A stretch of DNA of 5,778 nucleotides, taken from the NCBI GenBank assembly GCA_031178805.1, contig JAPSIJ010000090.1, positions 2,055 to 7,832 of the forward strand. Direction: 5' to 3'. A program made the position numbers and the translations under genes. Shown here piece by piece: positions 4,295-5,778 of the stretch. How positions within the stretch are numbered: the stretch's first letter is position 1; each line of letters starts with the position of its first letter. The stretch comes from Cellulomonas sp. Lineage in GTDB: Bacteria > Actinomycetota > Actinomycetes > Actinomycetales > Cellulomonadaceae. Under the pieces are notes generated by a model. The model saw only the letters and a list, made by a program, of their open reading frames with translations, was not told the DNA's origin and searched no databases.

Positions 4295-5778
4295 ATGACC
4301 ACGCACGACGACACCGCGCTGCGCGAGCGGACCGCGCCGCAGCCGGACGGGCCCGCCGCGCCCGCCCCGGTCGACCGCCTGTCCCCCGGGGACCGGACGC
4401 TGATCGGCCTGCTGCTGGTCGCCGGGTTCACCGTGATCCTCAACGAGACCGTGATGGGCGTCGCGCTGCCGGTGCTGATGGCGGACCTCGGCGTCACCGC
4501 CGCGACCGGGCAGTGGCTGACCACCGGGTTCATGCTGACGATGGCCGTGGTCATCCCGGCCACCGGGTTCATCATGGGCCGGTTCCGGCTGCGCCCGATC
4601 TTCCTGACCGCGATGTCCCTGTTCACGCTCGGCACCGCGGTCGCCGCCGCGGCCCCCGGGTTCGGCGTGCTGCTCGCCGGCCGCGTGGTCCAGGCCAGCG
4701 GCACCGCCGTCATGCTGCCGCTGCTGATGACCACGGCGCTCACCCTGGTGCCGCCGAGCATCCGCGGCCGCACGATGGGCACGATCTCGATCGTCATCTC
4801 CGTGGCGCCGGCGATCGGCCCGACCCTCTCCGGCCTGGTCCTGTCCCAGCTCAGCTGGCGGTGGATCTTCGTCGTCATGCTGCCGATCGCGCTGATCGCG
4901 CTGTCGCTCGGCGCGTGGAAGGTCCGCGACGTCACCACGCCGCGGCCGTCGCGCCTCGACGTCGGCTCGCTGCTGCTGTCCGCCGTGGGGTTCGGCGCGC
5001 TGATCTTCGGCCTGTCCAGCATCGGCGAGTCCGCCGGCGGCCACGTGCTCGTGGCCCCGTGGATCCCGGTGACGGTCGGCGTGCTGTCGCTCGCGGCGTT
5101 CGCCGTGCGCCAGGTGCGCCTGCAGGACTCCGCCGACGGCCCGCTGATGGACCTGCGGGTGTTCGCCCACCGCTCGTACACCGTGTCCGCGCTGGTGCTG
5201 ATCATCGGGTTCATGGCGATGTTCGGCGCGCTGATCGTGCTGCCGATCTTCCTGCAGCAGGTGCTCGAGCTCGGCACGCTGGAGACCGGCCTGCTGCTGC
5301 TGCCGGGCGGCGCCGTGATGGGCGCGCTGTCGCCGGTGGTCGGCCGGCTGTTCGACCGGTTCGGCCCCCGGCCGCTGGTCACCCCCGGCGTGCTGGCGCT
5401 GAGCGCGGGCCTGTGGCTGCTGTCGACCCTGCACCCCGGGACGCCGACCGGCGCCGTCGTGGCCGTGCACGTGCTGCTGAGCGTCGGCCTGGCGTTCATG
5501 ATCACGCCGCTGTTCACGTCCGCCCTGGGCTCGCTGCCGCGCGAGCTCTACGGCCACGGCAGCGCGATCGTCAACACGCTGCAGCAGCTCGCGGGCGCGG
5601 CCGGCACGGCGCTGTTCATCACCGTGCTGTCCACCACCACCGCCGCCCGGGTCGCCGAGGGCGCGGACCCGCTGTCCGCCACCGCGGACGGCGTGCAGGG
5701 CGCGTTCCTGTGGGGCGGGATCGTCTCGCTGGTGGCCGTCGCGGCCTCGCTGCTGGTGCGGCGCCCGGCGAGCGTGCC
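4295..5778 (+). CDS. DHA2-family multidrug efflux MFS transporter, 3' partial
   Basis: This is a proton-coupled drug exporter of the 14-helix DHA2 type (EmrB/LmrB/QacA-like); 494 residues are visible and the frame is open at the right edge. A cytoplasmic Pro/Ala-rich N-terminus of about 34 residues precedes TM1. 'NETVMGVALP' (50-59) is the TM1 motif D1 in the Asn-Glu form seen in LmrB-like pumps. 'QWLTTGFMLTMAVVIPATGF' (73-92) is also typical of that group. The loop 2-3 motif A is degenerate ('GRFRLRPIFL', 95-104). 'APAIGPTLSG' (171-180) is the antiporter motif C in TM5. 'GRLFDRFGPRPLV' (350-362) is the second-half motif-A-like loop. Family proteins run about 480-550 residues, so little is missing. 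The start is ATG 4295, with GAGGGAG four bases upstream. The substrate cannot be predicted. It is divergent from two GAF-ANTAR genes and preceded by a SigR-type promoter. Confidence 0.92.
   Translation, partial: MTTHDDTALRERTAPQPDGPAAPAPVDRLSPGDRTLIGLLLVAGFTVILNETVMGVALPVLMADLGVTAATGQWLTTGFMLTMAVVIPATGFIMGRFRLRPIFLTAMSLFTLGTAVAAAAPGFGVLLAGRVVQASGTAVMLPLLMTTALTLVPPSIRGRTMGTISIVISVAPAIGPTLSGLVLSQLSWRWIFVVMLPIALIALSLGAWKVRDVTTPRPSRLDVGSLLLSAVGFGALIFGLSSIGESAGGHVLVAPWIPVTVGVLSLAAFAVRQVRLQDSADGPLMDLRVFAHRSYTVSALVLIIGFMAMFGALIVLPIFLQQVLELGTLETGLLLLPGGAVMGALSPVVGRLFDRFGPRPLVTPGVLALSAGLWLLSTLHPGTPTGAVVAVHVLLSVGLAFMITPLFTSALGSLPRELYGHGSAIVNTLQQLAGAAGTALFITVLSTTTAARVAEGADPLSATADGVQGAFLWGGIVSLVAVAASLLVRRPASV

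Noticed and set aside
3335..5557. Long - strand open frames (over 700 codons) running through the efflux gene and GAF-ANTAR genes
   Set aside because: Their translations over the pump region are His/Arg/Gln- or Ser/Pro/Thr-rich low complexity with no domain. They mirror the third-position GC bias of the real genes. Only the 3382-4089 part is coding, as GAF-ANTAR.

Overview
The window is very GC-rich actinobacterial DNA (G/C dominates third codon positions, GTG start codons occur, and I see no TTA codon in any gene). The family content (single-subunit NADH dehydrogenase, GAF-ANTAR regulators, DHA2 efflux pump) and codon style fit a Cellulomonas-like member of the Micrococcales. The genus is an inference from style, not a match.

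Left part, + strand: the 3' part of a membrane protein with a secreted-side beta domain (to 815). After an 80-bp gap comes a complete type II NADH dehydrogenase gene, ndh (896-2407), with a probable leaderless promoter and a strong 13-bp hairpin terminator. A tRNA-like gene follows (2506-2579). It has a leucine UAA anticodon and a leucine-type D-arm, but a 5-nt variable loop instead of the long variable arm normal for tRNA-Leu.

Middle, - strand: two tandem GAF-ANTAR regulator genes (4089 to 3382, then 3338 to 2604), 43 bp apart and probably cotranscribed. Each pairs a small-molecule or redox-sensing GAF domain with an RNA-binding ANTAR domain, the layout of transcription antiterminators.

Right part, + strand: a DHA2-type multidrug efflux gene (4295 to beyond the window end) is divergent from the GAF-ANTAR pair across a 205-bp gap. 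The gap contains an exact match to the SigR/SigH thiol-stress promoter consensus (GGGAAT-N18-GTT) pointing at the pump, and a palindrome overlapping its -10 element. The predicted pump leader can pair an upstream CTCCCTC segment with the pump's own Shine-Dalgarno. On the other side are a candidate housekeeping -10 and a leader hairpin for the GAF-ANTAR operon.

Inferred picture: an ordinary respiratory gene and an unusual tRNA sit beside a stress-linked module of two sensor/RNA-binding regulators and an efflux pump with a potentially regulated leader. The two items most worth checking are the short-armed tRNA-Leu(UAA)-like gene and the SigR-type promoter with its structured leader.
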